DNA of 64,000 nt from an uncultured Turicimonas sp. (GTDB taxonomy: Bacteria; Pseudomonadota; Gammaproteobacteria; Burkholderiales; Burkholderiaceae_F). The stretch spans positions 1 through 64,000 of the forward strand of contig CANTYJ010000080.1 in the NCBI GenBank assembly GCA_947854175.1, read 5' to 3'. A model generated the notes under the pieces. That model ran no database searches. It was not told where the DNA came from and saw only the letters and a list, made by a program, of their open reading frames with translations. Of this stretch, positions 47,270 to 56,783 are shown in pieces. The stretch's first letter is position 1. The number at the start of each line of letters is the position of its first letter. Both the position numbers and the translations under genes were made by a program.

Positions 47270-48013
47270 CTACAAAGAGCTCAATGCACTGCGGCGTGCA
47301 GAGAAAATATTTCTTAGGCCTTTTAAGTCAATGAGGTGAACACGTTTTTGACGGATTTCAATTAAATTAGCATCCGAAAACTTTGAAAGAACACGGCTGA
47401 CAGTTTCAGGTTTCATACCGAGGAAACTGCCAATATCAGATCTTGTCATCCGTAAAATAAATTCGGTCCTAGAATATCCCCGGCTTTCAAAACGGTGAGA
47501 CATGTCCAGTAAGAAGTAGGCTATTTTTTCTTCCGAGCGAAATGAACCTAAGGAAAACATATTTTTGTTTCCTCTTACATACTCAGCACTTAAATAGCGC
47601 AACAAATTTTTATTGAGGGTGAAGGAGCGGTGGCAGAGCTTTTCAAAATCGTTAAAAGGAACGACACAGACTTCCGAATCCTCCATTGCTGAAAGATCGC
47701 AAAAATGCTCTCCGCTTGCAATTCCCCCAAGGCCCAGCATTTCCCCGGGAAAATAAAATTCTGTTACCTGCTCAGTTCCATCGGCTGTTGTTAGGGTGCT
47801 CTTAAAAGAGCCGGTACGGATAACATATAGGTTTTTAAAAGAAGATGATTTGTAAAACAGTTTATCTCCCTTGTGGACTTTTTTTGTAGTACTGATAATA
47901 CTGATTAAATCGTCCATTTCAGGTTCTGTTAACCCTGCCGAAAGACAATTGAGCCTCAGACCACATGTTTTGCAAGAAGCAGAAAGGCGCTCATTTGAAT
48001 TTCTTAAAAACAT
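47270..48013 (-). CDS. fnr: FNR-type oxygen-sensing transcription regulator
   Basis: A 247-residue CRP/FNR regulator. The N-terminal cysteines C14-x2-C17-x5-C23 (CKTCGLRLNC) and a fourth Cys in SEVCVVPF match the four ligands of the oxygen-sensitive [4Fe-4S] cluster of FNR. The cyclic-nucleotide-like sensor domain precedes a helix-turn-helix whose recognition helix reads GMKPETVSRVL; the E-x2-S-R pattern recognises FNR boxes. It is divergent from hemN, a frequent FNR target. No clear TTGAT-N4-ATCAA site is seen in the 116-bp gap between them. Confidence 0.93.
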   Translation of the reverse strand: MFLRNSNERLSASCKTCGLRLNCLSAGLTEPEMDDLISIISTTKKVHKGDKLFYKSSSFKNLYVIRTGSFKSTLTTADGTEQVTEFYFPGEMLGLGGIASGEHFCDLSAMEDSEVCVVPFNDFEKLCHRSFTLNKNLLRYLSAEYVRGNKNMFSLGSFRSEEKIAYFLLDMSHRFESRGYSRTEFILRMTRSDIGSFLGMKPETVSRVLSKFSDANLIEIRQKRVHLIDLKGLRNIFSARRSALSSL

Positions 48014-48129
48014 TACTTGGGCTCAAGGAGTTAGGGTTAAAGAAAATGATGGGTTGTCTTGGTTCGATTGAGTATATAAGATTTGTAAAACTTAAGATAC
48101 AGGTAGTTCTCATAACGAAGGAACAATAA

Positions 48130-49530
48130 ATGTCAGAACAAAAAAAGACCGGCGTAGAGTTGCCGGAATTAGATATTCTTCAGCGGTTTGACGTCCCCGG
48201 TCCCCGCTATACGTCTTATCCGACGGCAGACAGGTTTAAAAAAGAATTTGGACCGAAAGAGTATGCTGAAGTTCTCTCAAGCAGGGCAACTGTATCGCCT
48301 GAGGCAGCTCTATCTCTGTATGTCCATATTCCGTTTTGTTCCAATATTTGCTACTACTGCGGTTGCAACAAAGAAATCACAAAGGATCATTCCAAATCAG
48401 CTCAATACATCGAAACTCTTGGAAAAGAGTGTGACCTGATTAAGGATGTAATGACCGGAACTCACACTGTTGAACAATTGCATTTCGGCGGCGGTTCCCC
48501 GACATTTCTTGAGCATGACGAAATAGCCCAAGTGATGGAAACACTGACATCGCGTTTTCCACTTGAAGAAAACGCTGAAGTTTCAATTGAGGTTGATCCG
48601 AGATGTTGCGATCCAAAAAAAGTGGAAACACTGGCAAAAGCCGGTTTTAACCGCATGAGTGTCGGCCAACAGGACTTCGATAACAGAGTTCAGATTGCAG
48701 TCAATCGCATCCAGCCGTTTGAAATGACGAAAGCAACTATGGATGCGGCACGTGCAAACGGTTTTGGTTCCATCAATATGGATTTGATTTATGGGCTTCC
48801 GTTCCAGAGTCAGGATTCTTTTAATGTCACTTTGGATAAGGTTCTTGAACTATCTCCGGATAGAATTGCCTTATATCACTATGCCCATTTGCCGGAACAT
48901 TTCAAAGCACAAAGACGAATCAATGCTGAAGACCTTCCGAGCACACCGGAAAAAGTCCAAATCATGCTCAATGCTATCCGTCGTCTGACTTCCTCCGGAT
49001 ATCACTTTATCGGCATGGATCATTTTGCTAAGGACAGCGATACATTGTCTCAAGCTCAGGAAAACGGTACGTTACAACGTAATTTCCAAGGCTATTCCAC
49101 AAAGCCGGAATGCGATATGGTTGCTCTCGGAGTCTCTTCTATCAGTAAGGTTGCCGGTTGTTACGCAGCCAATGCCAGAGATCTTCCGACATACTACGAA
49201 CGAATTAACAATGGTGAGCTGGCTACTATCCGAGGGTATGCTTTAAATGCTGATGACAAGCTCCGTGCCAAAGTCATCATGAATCTGATGTGTCAATTTG
49301 CCGTCAACAAAGCACAGATAGAAGACGAATTCGGTATTAAGTTCGATGAGTACTTTGCTTATGAACTTAGAAACCTCGAGCATTTCGCTAAAGAAGGCTT
49401 GTGCGAACTTTCGAAGGACAAGATAGTTGTTACACCGAAAGGAAAACTTCTTGTTAGAGCCGTAGCGATGAATTTTGACCGCTACCTCAGAGAAGATGAA
49501 AGAGTACGCCGTTACTCCAAGATAGTATAA
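48130..49530 (+). CDS. hemN: Oxygen-independent coproporphyrinogen III oxidase
   Basis: Radical SAM enzyme that decarboxylates coproporphyrinogen III in anaerobic heme synthesis. The cluster motif CSNICYYCGCNK lies near residue 75, preceded by the family segment PGPRYTSYPTADRF. The HFGGGSPTFL SAM site and the C-terminal HemN domain are present. The length of 466 residues matches true HemN rather than the shorter HemW. It is divergent from fnr, fitting oxygen control. It ends at a hairpin before alaS. Confidence 0.95.
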   Translation: MSEQKKTGVELPELDILQRFDVPGPRYTSYPTADRFKKEFGPKEYAEVLSSRATVSPEAALSLYVHIPFCSNICYYCGCNKEITKDHSKSAQYIETLGKECDLIKDVMTGTHTVEQLHFGGGSPTFLEHDEIAQVMETLTSRFPLEENAEVSIEVDPRCCDPKKVETLAKAGFNRMSVGQQDFDNRVQIAVNRIQPFEMTKATMDAARANGFGSINMDLIYGLPFQSQDSFNVTLDKVLELSPDRIALYHYAHLPEHFKAQRRINAEDLPSTPEKVQIMLNAIRRLTSSGYHFIGMDHFAKDSDTLSQAQENGTLQRNFQGYSTKPECDMVALGVSSISKVAGCYAANARDLPTYYERINNGELATIRGYALNADDKLRAKVIMNLMCQFAVNKAQIEDEFGIKFDEYFAYELRNLEHFAKEGLCELSKDKIVVTPKGKLLVRAVAMNFDRYLREDERVRRYSKIV

Positions 49531-49551
49531 AAAAACTGTCAGGACACTTCT

Positions 49552-49571
49552 ACGGGAGAATTTTCTCCCGT
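49552..49571 (+). terminator. Hairpin after hemN
   Basis: ACGGGAGAA-TT-TTCTCCCGT is a perfect 9-bp stem with an AATTGTT tail. The T-run is weak. Confidence 0.6.
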
Positions 49572-49665
49572 AATTGTTATCAGAGTCAGGCGTGTAAGCC
49601 TTAACGCTTTGTTAAAATTAATACATTGTGCTGGTTTTACCGGCTATTTTTGTTTGAGAATTTAA

Positions 49666-52290
49666 ATGTTTACTGCTTCACAGATTCGCTCAACTTTCTT
49701 AAAGTTTATGGAATCAAAGGGCCACACCATCGTGGCATCAAGCCCTGTGGTTCCCGGAGATGATCCGACATTGTTGTTTACCAATGCCGGTATGAATCAA
49801 TTTAAAGATGTCTTCCTCGGATTTGACAAACGTCCATATAAACGTGCAACCACATCCCAAAAATGTGTCCGAGCAGGCGGAAAGCACAATGACCTGGAAA
49901 ACGTTGGTTATACCGCCCGCCACCATACTTTCTTTGAAATGCTCGGTAATTTCAGCTTTGGTGACTATTTCAAGCGCGATGCTATTAAAAATGCATGGGA
50001 ACTTTTGACAAAGCACTTTATGCTTCCGCCGGAAAAGCTCTGGGTTACGGTTTACGCAGAAGATGATGAAGCCTATGACATCTGGAATAAAGAAGTAGGT
50101 GTTCCTGCCGAACGCATTGTACGTATCGGTGACAACAAGGGAGCTCGTTATGCTTCGGATAATTTCTGGATGATGGGCGATACCGGCCCATGCGGACCCT
50201 GCTCAGAAATTTTCTATGACCATGGAGAAGAAGTGCAGGGAGGTCCTCCGGGAAGCCCTGACGAAGACGGTGACAGATACATCGAAATTTGGAATCTCGT
50301 GTTTATGCAATACAACAGAGATGAAAAAGGAGAGATGCATCTTCTCCCGAAGCCATCTGTTGATACAGGCATGGGCTTGGAAAGAATTTCTGCCGTGTTA
50401 CAGCACGTCCACTCCAACTATGACATTGACCTCTTCCAGAACCTGATGAAGGCTGTCAAGAAAGCTGTGGAAGAAGCCGGTGCTGAAAATGTTGATCCGA
50501 ATTCTCCTTCGCTGAAAGTTATTGCAGACCATATCCGTGCATGTTCTTTTATTATCGCCGACGGAATTCTTCCGGGTAATGAAGGAAGAAGCTATGTTTT
50601 ACGCCGTATTGCCCGCAGAGGTATGCGTCATGGCTTCAAACTCGGTGCCAGAAAGCTGTTTTTCAATACTCTGGTTAAAGCCGTTGCTAAAGAAATGGGC
50701 GAACAGTACCCTGAGTTGAATAATCCTCGTATCCAGGAAGTTCTTCTGCAGGAAGAAGTCAGATTCTCTCAGACTTTAGCCAAAGGTCTTGAAATTTTGA
50801 ATGAAGCACTCAAGGACGGAACAAAGGTTCTTAGCGGTGATGTTGCATTCAAACTTCACGATACATATGGATTCCCGGTTGATTTGACAGCTGACGTTTG
50901 CCGTGAAAGAGGCGTCACAGTTGATATCGAGGGCTTTGATGCAGCCATGGAAAAACAAAGAGAACTTGCCCGTTCACAAGGCAAATTCAAGATGGCTCAA
51001 GGTCTGGAATATGCCGGTGCTCCGACACAATTCTTGGGCTACGAAACCCTCAAGGTTGCGGGCTGCAAAGTAGAAGCTATTTACAAAGACGGAGAAATCG
51101 TAACGGAAGCAGAATCCGGAGACGAAGTTGTTGTTGTATTCGATAAAACTCCTTTCTATGCAGAAAGCGGCGGTCAGGTTGGAGATAAAGGCTTATTTAA
51201 GAATAAGACAACCATTCTTAAAGTTGACGACACCTTCAAGATCAAAGCTGATGTGTTCGGTCACATGGTTTACGTTGCAGAAGGAAGCGTCAAAGACGGT
51301 GATCTCTTTACAGCGACTGTTGATGAAGAAAACCGGGAAGCTACAGCCAGAAACCACTCCGTTACCCATATTATGCATAAGGCTTTGAGAGAAGTATTAG
51401 GCAGCCACGTTCAGCAGCGTGGTTCTATGGTCAACGGTGACAGAACCAGATTTGACTTTGTGCATAACGGCCCAATGACCGAAGAACAAATTTTCCAAGT
51501 TGAAAATATTGTCAATAAGGAAATTCTGCGTAATACAGAAACAATGACACGGGTCATGCCTATTGATGAAGCCAAAAAGACTGATGCGGTGATGCTTTTT
51601 GGCGAAAAATACGGCGAGGTTGTTCGTGTTCTCAACATTGGTTCGAGCTGCGAATTCTGTGGAGGTACCCATGTCCAGAGAACCGGCGATATCGGCATGT
51701 TCAAGATCGTCAGTGAGTCTGCAGTTGCCGCCGGTGTCCGAAGAATTGAAGCCGTTACTGGTATGAATGCTTTGCACTTTACCCAGAATCAGGAGAAAGC
51801 TCTTGAAGAAGTCGCTGCAGAATTCAAGGCTCCGGTTTCAGAGGTACAGGGCAAAGTCCAGGACACTCTGGCAACGGTTAAGAGTCTTGAAAAAGAATTG
51901 TCCGTATTGAAGACAAAACTGGCTCAAAGCGCCTCTTCAAATGTTGCATCGCAGGCTGAAGACATCAACGGAGCTAAAGTGCTTGTTGTTGAAATGAAGG
52001 GCATCGAAACTAAGGCTCTCAGAGATTCAATTGACAAGCTCAAGGATACTTTGAAGTCCGCCGTAGTCGTTCTTCTGAAGTCTGAGGACGGAAAGGCCAG
52101 CGTTGCAGTTGGAGTCACTAAAGATCTGACCGGTAAGATTAAAGCCGGTGAGGTTGTTTCCTACATTGCCTCAGAACTTGGTGGTAAAGGGGGCGGTAGA
52201 CCTGACTTTGCACAAGGCGGCGGTGCTGCTCCGGCCGATATGAATAAAGTTATTACTGACGCGAAGAAGTTCATATCAGCAAAACTCTAA
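49666..52290 (+). CDS. alaS: Alanine-tRNA ligase
   Basis: Class II synthetase that charges tRNA-Ala and edits misacylated Ser and Gly. The catalytic core has [20 protein letters not shown] near residue 85. The editing domain carries the HSVTHIMH metal site (HxxxH) near 565 and CEFCGGTHV near 665. The C-Ala domain ends with [15 protein letters not shown]. The length of 874 residues is normal. It stands alone between hemN and a strong terminator. No odd features. Confidence 0.98.
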   Translation: MFTASQIRSTFLKFMESKGHTIVASSPVVPGDDPTLLFTNAGMNQFKDVFLGFDKRPYKRATTSQKCVRAGGKHNDLENVGYTARHHTFFEMLGNFSFGDYFKRDAIKNAWELLTKHFMLPPEKLWVTVYAEDDEAYDIWNKEVGVPAERIVRIGDNKGARYASDNFWMMGDTGPCGPCSEIFYDHGEEVQGGPPGSPDEDGDRYIEIWNLVFMQYNRDEKGEMHLLPKPSVDTGMGLERISAVLQHVHSNYDIDLFQNLMKAVKKAVEEAGAENVDPNSPSLKVIADHIRACSFIIADGILPGNEGRSYVLRRIARRGMRHGFKLGARKLFFNTLVKAVAKEMGEQYPELNNPRIQEVLLQEEVRFSQTLAKGLEILNEALKDGTKVLSGDVAFKLHDTYGFPVDLTADVCRERGVTVDIEGFDAAMEKQRELARSQGKFKMAQGLEYAGAPTQFLGYETLKVAGCKVEAIYKDGEIVTEAESGDEVVVVFDKTPFYAESGGQVGDKGLFKNKTTILKVDDTFKIKADVFGHMVYVAEGSVKDGDLFTATVDEENREATARNHSVTHIMHKALREVLGSHVQQRGSMVNGDRTRFDFVHNGPMTEEQIFQVENIVNKEILRNTETMTRVMPIDEAKKTDAVMLFGEKYGEVVRVLNIGSSCEFCGGTHVQRTGDIGMFKIVSESAVAAGVRRIEAVTGMNALHFTQNQEKALEEVAAEFKAPVSEVQGKVQDTLATVKSLEKELSVLKTKLAQSASSNVASQAEDINGAKVLVVEMKGIETKALRDSIDKLKDTLKSAVVVLLKSEDGKASVAVGVTKDLTGKIKAGEVVSYIASELGGKGGGRPDFAQGGGAAPADMNKVITDAKKFISAKL

Positions 52291-52308
52291 TGAATTTTCG
52301 CTAAACAA

Positions 52309-52346
52309 AAGGTGTGCCAACTAAAACGCTGAGCACACCTTTTTTG
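52309..52346 (+). terminator. Rho-independent terminator after alaS
   Basis: AAGGTGTGC pairs with GCACACCTT across a 15-nt loop. It is followed by TTTTTG. Confidence 0.9.
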
Positions 52347-52410
52347 TTACCTGCAAAGTCTGCTTAACTGGATAATTTATTTAAAAATTTTCGGTCATTG
52401 GATACTATTT

Positions 52411-52449
52411 TTGACAGCGGTGAAGAAGATGAAAATTCAACGCTGTCAA
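52411..52449. repeat. 9-bp inverted repeat between alaS and galE
   Basis: TTGACAGCG (52411-52419) and CGCTGTCAA (52441-52449) form a perfect 9-bp stem with a 21-nt loop. No T-run follows on either strand, and the alaS terminator is separate. It may be a second, weaker stop for galE or a protein site. Confidence 0.4.
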
Positions 52450-52470
52450 TACATTACCGGATATTAGCTT

Positions 52471-53490
52471 TTAGTCCGGATATCCTTGAGGGTTTTTAGA
52501 CTGCCAATTCCAGGTGTCCTTGCACATGGTCTCAATATCTCTTTTTGCAGTCCAGCCAAGTAAAGTTTTGGCTAAAGACGGATTGGTCCAGTAGGCAGCT
52601 TTGTCTCCTGCTCTTCTTGGACAGATTTGATATGGAACTTTCTTTCCGCTAGCTTTTTCAAAAGCTTTAATCAGCTCAAGAACGCTTGTAGAGCCTCCGG
52701 TTCCAAGATTAACTGTCAGAAGTTGAGGACCTTTACTGAGAACGTCAAGAGCGTTTAAATGGCCTTCTACGAGGTCCATAACATGGATATAATCTCTGCA
52801 TCCGGTTCCATCCCGTGTCGGATAATCATTACCGAACACATTCAAATGAGCGCGCTTACCAACTGCCACCTGTGAAATAAACGGCATCAGATTGTTGGGA
52901 ATACCGTTGGGGTCTTCTCCGATTAAGCCGCTTTCGTGAGCACCTACCGGATTGAAATAACGGAGAATTGCAATGGACCAGTCAGGTTCCGCTTTGTATA
53001 GTTTACGGAGGACTTCCTCGATCATCCATTTGCTTAATCCGTAATTATTGATTGGGGCCAAAGGAGTTTCTTCGTTGAATTCGTCATAACCCGGGTCACC
53101 GTAAACGGTAGCTGAGGAAGAAAATACAAATTTCTTGACATTAAATTTCTTCATTACCCGAAGTAAAACGATAGTCCCTTCAACGTTGTAAGAAAAATAT
53201 AAGAGAGGATCCGTCTCAGATTCACCCACAGCTTTTTTACCTGCAAAGTTAATCACGGCGTCGATTTGGTGGTTTCGGAATAAATTTTCCAATTCCTGTT
53301 CATTTCGAATATCGCCTTTGACTAATAAAGGGCGTACTCCGGTGATTTGTTCGATACGATCAAGTACAGCCGGTTTACTGTTACTGAAGTTATCAAAAAT
53401 TATCGGAGTATAGCCGGACTCGATGAGACGAACGACCATATGGGAGCCGATATAACCGGTACCGCCTGTAACAAGAATATTCTGAGACAT
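52471..53490 (-). CDS. galE: UDP-glucose 4-epimerase
   Basis: NAD-dependent short-chain dehydrogenase-type epimerase that interconverts UDP-glucose and UDP-galactose, for galactose use and surface polysaccharide. The NAD motif GGTGYIGSH lies at residues 8-16, and the catalytic Ser and YGLSK are near residues 123-152. The family-specific PxGAHESGLIGEDP segment follows. At 339 residues it is of normal length. It lies downstream of adk, with a strong terminator between them. Confidence 0.96.
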   Translation of the reverse strand: MSQNILVTGGTGYIGSHMVVRLIESGYTPIIFDNFSNSKPAVLDRIEQITGVRPLLVKGDIRNEQELENLFRNHQIDAVINFAGKKAVGESETDPLLYFSYNVEGTIVLLRVMKKFNVKKFVFSSSATVYGDPGYDEFNEETPLAPINNYGLSKWMIEEVLRKLYKAEPDWSIAILRYFNPVGAHESGLIGEDPNGIPNNLMPFISQVAVGKRAHLNVFGNDYPTRDGTGCRDYIHVMDLVEGHLNALDVLSKGPQLLTVNLGTGGSTSVLELIKAFEKASGKKVPYQICPRRAGDKAAYWTNPSLAKTLLGWTAKRDIETMCKDTWNWQSKNPQGYPD

Positions 53491-53500
53491 TTAAAAATCC

Positions 53501-53532
53501 AAAAAAAGAGCCTTGTTGGGATACAACAAGGC
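53501..53532 (-). terminator. Rho-independent terminator after adk
   Basis: On the minus strand GCCTTGTTG-TATCC-CAACAAGGC is followed by TCTTTTTTT. It lies in the 55-nt gap before galE. Confidence 0.9.
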
Positions 53533-53545
53533 CGGGAAAGAGAAA

Positions 53546-54220
<675 letters not shown>

Positions 54221-54249
54221 TTATCAAAGAATTAATTTTAAAAGAATTA

Positions 54250-54274
54250 AGCCGACTTTTAAAGTAAGTCGGCT
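54250..54274 (-). terminator. Hairpin terminator after kdsB
   Basis: On the minus strand AGCCGACTT and AAGTCGGCT form a perfect 9-bp stem with a 7-nt loop. They are followed by TAATTCTTTT. Confidence 0.75.
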
Positions 54275-54294
54275 CAATGGCTGGCTATCTTAAA

Positions 54295-55059
54295 TTAACC
54301 GTTAGCAGCAGAAAAGTGCTTTCTCACACGTTCCAAATCTTCGGGAGTGTCGACACCCGGCGGTATTCCTTTATCGAAAATCTCGACTCCGATTTTGTAT
54401 CCGTGCCACAGTGCTCTCAATTGTTCAAGGCTTTCTACCGTTTCGATTGGAGATTTTTCAAGCTTTGGATACACCTTTAAAAAACCGGCACGATAACTAT
54501 AAATGCCGACATGACGCAAAGCTAAATCCTCCGGAATTTGCTCTTTAGTCTTGGCAAAATTGTCTCTATCCCATGGTAAAGGGGCTCTGCTAAAGGTAAG
54601 GGCTTCCTGTTTTTTATTTAATTCAACTTTGACGACATTCGGATTAAAAAACTCTTCAGCCGACTTAATACGGATAGCGGCCGTACCCATCGCACAATCA
54701 GAGTTTTTTTGCAGGATTTCTGCGACCATGTTGATGATATCAACCGGAATTAGAGGTTCATCTCCCTGGACATTAACAATGATTTCTTCATTCGGGATGT
54801 TAAGTTTATCAACAACTTCACTGAGCCGGTCTGTGCCACAGGCGCAGTCTTTGGAGGTCAGACAAGCCTGTATTCCATAGTTCTTACAGGCTTCCTCGAT
54901 GAGTAGATCATCACACGCAACAATGATGCGGGAAGCTAGAGACTGGCGGGCCTGCTGTGCAACCCGTACAACCATTGGAACTCCGTTGATGAGAGCTAAA
55001 GGTTTATTCGGAAGACGCGTACTGGCTAAACGCGCAGGGATGATGACTGAAAAACTCAT
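54295..55059 (-). CDS. kdsB: 3-deoxy-manno-octulosonate cytidylyltransferase
   Basis: Activates Kdo as CMP-Kdo for lipopolysaccharide core synthesis. The N-terminal IPARLASTRLPNKPL nucleotide-binding motif, VNVQGDEPLI and the C-terminal GVDTPEDLERV are all present. The length of 254 residues is normal. It overlaps the Trm112-like gene by 4 nt (ATGA), forming the lpxK-ycaR-kdsB cluster typical of Gram-negative bacteria. This places the organism among lipopolysaccharide makers. Confidence 0.97.
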   Translation of the reverse strand: MSFSVIIPARLASTRLPNKPLALINGVPMVVRVAQQARQSLASRIIVACDDLLIEEACKNYGIQACLTSKDCACGTDRLSEVVDKLNIPNEEIIVNVQGDEPLIPVDIINMVAEILQKNSDCAMGTAAIRIKSAEEFFNPNVVKVELNKKQEALTFSRAPLPWDRDNFAKTKEQIPEDLALRHVGIYSYRAGFLKVYPKLEKSPIETVESLEQLRALWHGYKIGVEIFDKGIPPGVDTPEDLERVRKHFSAANG

Positions 55060-55247
55060 TTTTCTTTTTCCTCCAATTCTTCTTCCGTCAAATCTCTTGC
55101 TTCTTCGGGAACCATATCAGGAATTCCGTCAATAACAGGAAAAGCCTTTAAATCAGAGCGACAAAAAAATTCTTTTTTAGTTTTGTCCCATAACAAAGGC
55201 CCTTTGCAAATCGGGCAAACGAGTATTTGTGTGACGTTGGCATCCAT
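55056..55247 (-). CDS. ycaR: Trm112/YcaR family small protein
   Basis: A 63-residue zinc-ribbon-like protein. The start TQILVCPICKGPLLWDKTKKEF and the later PVIDGIPDM match the YcaR/Trm112 family, but the second Cys pair is reduced to one Cys (FFCRSDL). The ATG at 55247 matches the family N-terminus. An upstream ATG at 55274 overlaps the lpxK stop as ATGA and would add nine residues by coupled translation. It lies between lpxK and kdsB as in many Gram-negative bacteria. Acidic C-terminal tail. Confidence 0.85.
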   Translation of the reverse strand: MDANVTQILVCPICKGPLLWDKTKKEFFCRSDLKAFPVIDGIPDMVPEEARDLTEEELEEKEK

Positions 55248-55270
55248 TTTTAATTCTCTGCTATCAAAGC

Positions 55271-56293
55271 TCATTTGGTTTTGTGAGCGCCTAATTTTTC
55301 TTCAATAAAGTCGATCAGAAATTTATCTAAAACAATTTCCAGCGGAACAACATAAATTCTTTCGTCATTTTTGATTTCTTCATGCTTTCTGCATTTCACC
55401 GCATCTTTTTCTGTGATGAAAATCAAATCTGCATTGAGATCTTTAAACGGGTTTTTATCAAAATTGTAGTGGTCCGGAAGCGGAATACCGACCACATCAA
55501 GACCATGTGCACGAAGCATCGAGAAAAATCTCTTCGGCACAGCAATTCCGGCAACAGCGGCTGCTGAAAGCTGTTTTTTGTGTTGTATGCGACTTAAAGT
55601 ATCCAGAGAAATAACTTCTCCGTTGCAATATTTTATAGCGTTTGTGAAACCGCTTGTCGCGACGTATCTTGGAGTGGACGATTTAATCGTGTCTTCGGTA
55701 GCATTGAGTACAAGTGCATCGACCTTATCCAGGCGGGATGGTGGTTCACGAAGGGGTCCTGCAGGTAATACCCATTCATTGCCTAAGCCTCTTGCACCAA
55801 TGACGGCGATCTCAAAATCCCGGTGTAATTCATAATGTTGAAGCCCGTCATCGCTAATCAGGATATCCACCTCAGGATATTTTCTTAACAAGGCTTCGGC
55901 AGCCTGGACTCTTTTCTTGCAAACAAAAGTAGGAACTTTAGTTGATTTTCTGATAAGAAGAGGTTCATCCCCAACGATGTCAGGATTACTGGTACTATGG
56001 ACCTCTACCGGTTGATCCGTTTTACCTTTGTAGCCTCTGGAAATAACTCCCGGGTTCCATCCTCTTTCTTGAAGTTCTTTGACGAGAGCAATCGTTACGG
56101 GTGTTTTACCGGTCCCTCCGACATAAATATTGCCGACAACAACAACCGGAACTCTGACCTTAACAGGAACGGTTTTTTTCTGTTTGTATTTGGCGGCAGC
56201 CATAAAAATGGCAGAAGCTGGCAATAACAGCCAGGAAATAAGCCCTCTACGATCCCACTGGTGGTGTAGGAAAGATTCAAGTTGAACTTTCAT
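55271..56293 (-). CDS. lpxK: Tetraacyldisaccharide 4'-kinase
   Basis: Phosphorylates the lipid A precursor at the 4' position. The Walker A region VVGNIYVGGTGKTP lies near residue 52, after an N-terminal hydrophobic helix (about 18-34) that ties it to the inner membrane. SDDGLQHYEL and the RPFxxLxADLIF-like DNPFKDLNADLIFITEKDAVK segment are also present. The length of 340 residues is typical. It is first in lpxK-ycaR-kdsB and has no clear Shine-Dalgarno. Its upstream region is the DnaA-box-rich gap. Confidence 0.95.
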   Translation of the reverse strand: MKVQLESFLHHQWDRRGLISWLLLPASAIFMAAAKYKQKKTVPVKVRVPVVVVGNIYVGGTGKTPVTIALVKELQERGWNPGVISRGYKGKTDQPVEVHSTSNPDIVGDEPLLIRKSTKVPTFVCKKRVQAAEALLRKYPEVDILISDDGLQHYELHRDFEIAVIGARGLGNEWVLPAGPLREPPSRLDKVDALVLNATEDTIKSSTPRYVATSGFTNAIKYCNGEVISLDTLSRIQHKKQLSAAAVAGIAVPKRFFSMLRAHGLDVVGIPLPDHYNFDKNPFKDLNADLIFITEKDAVKCRKHEEIKNDERIYVVPLEIVLDKFLIDFIEEKLGAHKTK

Positions 56294-56449
56294 TGATATG
56301 AAAAAAGGTTAAAAAAGAAATTGTACAAAGAAATAAGGAGGTTGTTTGTCTTCTGGCCGTTTTCTCACATTATATTTTTTTGCTTTCTTAACAAAAAATG
56401 TAACCTCTTTAGAAGTCATATAGTTACTGACAAATAACCTCCGGATTGT
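56294..56449. other. AT-rich region upstream of lpxK
   Basis: No gene is seen here. It should hold the lpxK promoter. It is T/A-tract rich and passes directly into the DnaA-box cluster. Confidence 0.4.
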
Positions 56450-56636
56450 TGTGGATATCTATGTGGATAAGTTTTTTGATAGGTGGATAATCTGCTTGAA
56501 TATAAAAGAAAATTTGTTTAATTACCACTTATTTTTAAAATATAAACTTAATTAAATCAATAACTTACTGCTAACTATCTGGCTTTCCGTCGGGTGTGGA
56601 TTGTTTTGTGGATAACTTTGTGGATATTGTTGATAA
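56450..56636. other. DnaA-box cluster with AT-rich core, candidate oriC-like element
   Basis: Seven 9-mers related to the DnaA box TGTGGATAA occur in one orientation. Perfect copies lie at 56462-56470 and 56607-56615. One-mismatch copies lie at 56450-56458, 56482-56490, 56619-56627 and 56628-56636. A two-mismatch copy lies at 56595-56603. The boxes form groups of three and four on either side of a very AT-rich 90-bp stretch (56491-56580) that could unwind. Genes on both sides point away (lpxK left, xseA right). dnaA is not in the window. Box density and layout suggest an origin or another DnaA-binding locus; regulation of lpxK or xseA is the alternative. Confidence 0.5.
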
Positions 56637-56783
56637 CTGTTCACAGATAAAAGAATTCTCGGACTTTTTGAACCGCAAATATCAGAAAATCCGGTGAAAC
56701 AATTTTTCCGGCAAATTAGAAAAATTATTGTTTCCGTAAGTGCGAGATAAAAATAAAAGAATGGCCTTCCATTTAGAATATTT

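Noticed and set aside
48014-48129. FNR box between fnr and hemN
   Set aside because: The best stretch (TTGGT-TCGA-TTGAG near 48059) fails the right half-site, so oxygen control here rests on gene context only.
56569-56603. DnaA-trio-like TAG repeats next to the box cluster
   Set aside because: TAG and TAA triplets occur, but on the wrong strand relative to the boxes when compared with the Bacillus unwinding element, so no trio is claimed.
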